From Bacteroidia bacterium (lineage in GTDB: Bacteria; Bacteroidota; Bacteroidia; NS11-12g; UBA955), in contig JADLHV010000079.1 in NCBI GenBank assembly GCA_020848595.1, positions 1 to 25,899 of the forward strand: a DNA stretch of 25,899 nt, in the 5' to 3' direction. Made by a program: the position numbers and the translations under genes. Of this stretch, positions 24,768 to 25,899 are shown in pieces (position 1 is the stretch's first letter; each line of letters starts with the position of its first letter). The notes beneath the pieces are model-generated. The model searched no databases. It was not told the DNA's origin and saw only the letters and a program-made list of their open reading frames with translations.

Positions 24768-25899
24768 TTATTTTAATAAATATAATAATTTGATATTGAA
24801 GCCGAAACTGTAAGGAAAATCGCCTACTCCAAAACTCGACTTAAATCTTGATTGTGCATAAATCCTACCGTTTAAATCACTTTGTAAAAGCCATTGTTTC
24901 GAAAGCTTGTATTGAATTCCTGCACTTAATGTAGGACTTATACTCAATTGGCGCTCCATATTCGACCAACGATGATAGTAATATAATTGTCTATTTTCTG
25001 GATATAAGATTTTATCGCCTTTCGAAGATAAATTGAACCCAAAAACAGCACCAAATCCTAAAAGTAAATTGACCTTATTATTTATATTCATTTGCCTATC
25101 ATATTTAAAAGGTATTTCAATTTTAGAGATACGAATAGAACTCGATTCATCCATCATAGTATCCCTTCCCCTTACTAAGAAATGGCCGATGACATTAACT
25201 CTTCCAGAATCAAAAACAGGCAATGAATCAAAAATTCTATAACTGTATCTATACTTTGAATTCCACGATTGCTGAGTATGAAGCACCCCAACACTTAATA
25301 TGTCCTTCTTAAATTTATAACCAAATTCAAATCCATAAGCTAATTGCATAAATCCTTTATCCGACTTATTTCTAATTTGATTGTAAATACTATTATTTGA
25401 TGAAGCTAAAATTCGATTCGTATAGGCTATTTGAGTTACTCCACCTACAAACCAACCAGTCATATTTTGGATCGATTTTGTAGAATCTTGAAGCAGACTA
25501 GAATCCACTGACAAGACTAATTTATTTTGTACTTCCTTCACTTCTTCTATCTTTATAGAATCAACTATTGGTGCAGAAGGATCTAATTCAATTGAGTTTA
25601 ATGCTGGATTCTTTTTTAGTTTAATATCCGACCATTCTTTACCTTTATTGAAACTTTGATCGATAGTTTGACCTAAAATAATTTCTGGATTGTAAGTTGG
25701 ACGTTGATCCTTTATGATTTGCTTATATGTATTTTCCAATTCACTAGTCTTAAGCACACTTGATTCTTTTAAACCAACATGAGGATTGTTTTTAGTAATG
25801 GGCTTATCAATTGTAATCTCTTGAGAACGTTTATCACTGCTTACATTCTGTTTAGAGGTAGAATTATTATTTAAATCATCAGAATTTGTAGACTCAGAA
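24768..25899 (-). CDS. Predicted outer membrane beta-barrel protein, 5' end beyond the window
   Basis: The frame stays open from the stop at 24768 to the window edge, giving at least 376 residues. A GTG at 25757 could start a 329-residue product. The upstream codons, however, continue without a stop and read as a Ser/Asn/Asp/Lys-rich linker, so this is best treated as the C-terminal part of a longer protein. The last 230 residues show alternating amphipathic strands typical of an outer membrane barrel (GWFVGGVTQIAYTN, FGYKFKKDILSVGVLHTQ, VNLLLGFGAVFGFNLS, SFGFNIKLLYLLK). In Bacteroidota such a layout often has a cytoplasmic N-terminus and one inner-membrane helix before the linker; that part is outside the window. 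It precedes the T9SS protein gene by 10 nt. Confidence 0.75.
   Translation of the reverse strand, partial: SESTNSDDLNNNSTSKQNVSSDKRSQEITIDKPITKNNPHVGLKESSVLKTSELENTYKQIIKDQRPTYNPEIILGQTIDQSFNKGKEWSDIKLKKNPALNSIELDPSAPIVDSIKIEEVKEVQNKLVLSVDSSLLQDSTKSIQNMTGWFVGGVTQIAYTNRILASSNNSIYNQIRNKSDKGFMQLAYGFEFGYKFKKDILSVGVLHTQQSWNSKYRYSYRIFDSLPVFDSGRVNVIGHFLVRGRDTMMDESSSIRISKIEIPFKYDRQMNINNKVNLLLGFGAVFGFNLSSKGDKILYPENRQLYYYHRWSNMERQLSISPTLSAGIQYKLSKQWLLQSDLNGRIYAQSRFKSSFGVGDFPYSFGFNIKLLYLLK

Overview
The window looks like the chromosome of a member of the Bacteroidota. It is AT-rich (estimated by eye at about one third G+C). Four predicted secreted proteins end in a type IX secretion (T9SS) type A sorting domain with a 'YPNP/FPNP...G-Y/F-x-V/I-K' pattern. 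Several genes are preceded by the phylum's -7 promoter box TAnnTTTG instead of a Shine-Dalgarno sequence. I cannot name the genus. No rRNA, tRNA, CRISPR array, transposase or phage gene was seen.

Layout. (1) 216-2120 (+): a secreted M4 (thermolysin-like) zinc metallopeptidase with a T9SS tail. (2) 2125-6754 (-): a compact cytochrome c maturation operon read ccmC - ccmD-like - ccmE - ccmF, followed by a DUF2520 Rossmann-fold gene. The neighbouring genes overlap or lie within 2 nt of each other. CcmE has a Cys (CxxxY) where classical CcmE has its haem-binding His, and ccmA, ccmB, ccmG and ccmH are not here. (3) 6879-7898 (+): pyrD, class 2 dihydroorotate dehydrogenase. (4) 7905-9936 (-): an SDR-type L-threonine 3-dehydrogenase, surE and a small membrane protein in one overlapping transcription unit. 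(5) 10049-12087 (+): a family 2 glycosyltransferase and a secreted MORN/YwqK-repeat protein with a TonB-C-like end, closed by a strong bidirectional terminator. (6) 12136-17201 (-): a four-gene export operon, TetR regulator - ABC transporter - HlyD-type adaptor - TolC-type outer membrane channel. The ABC protein is full length, but nearly every catalytic motif of its nucleotide-binding domain is altered. A perfect 13-bp palindrome lies between the -33 and -7 boxes of the operon promoter. (7) 17668-21941 (+): two adjacent paralogous secreted proteins made of GloVer-type repeats (about 5 and about 13 copies) with T9SS tails. One long hairpin lies before the pair and another after it. (8) 22145-22261 (+): a possible 38-residue membrane peptide. 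(9) 22295-25899 (-): a large T9SS-sorted surface protein, preceded by a gene for a predicted outer membrane beta-barrel. That frame is still open at the window edge, so its 5' end is missing.

Most genes are housekeeping or envelope functions typical of the phylum. I did not find a clearly new multi-gene system. The items most worth a second look are the degenerate ABC protein kept within an intact tripartite export operon, its candidate operator, and the two structured intergenic elements that bracket the GloVer gene pair.
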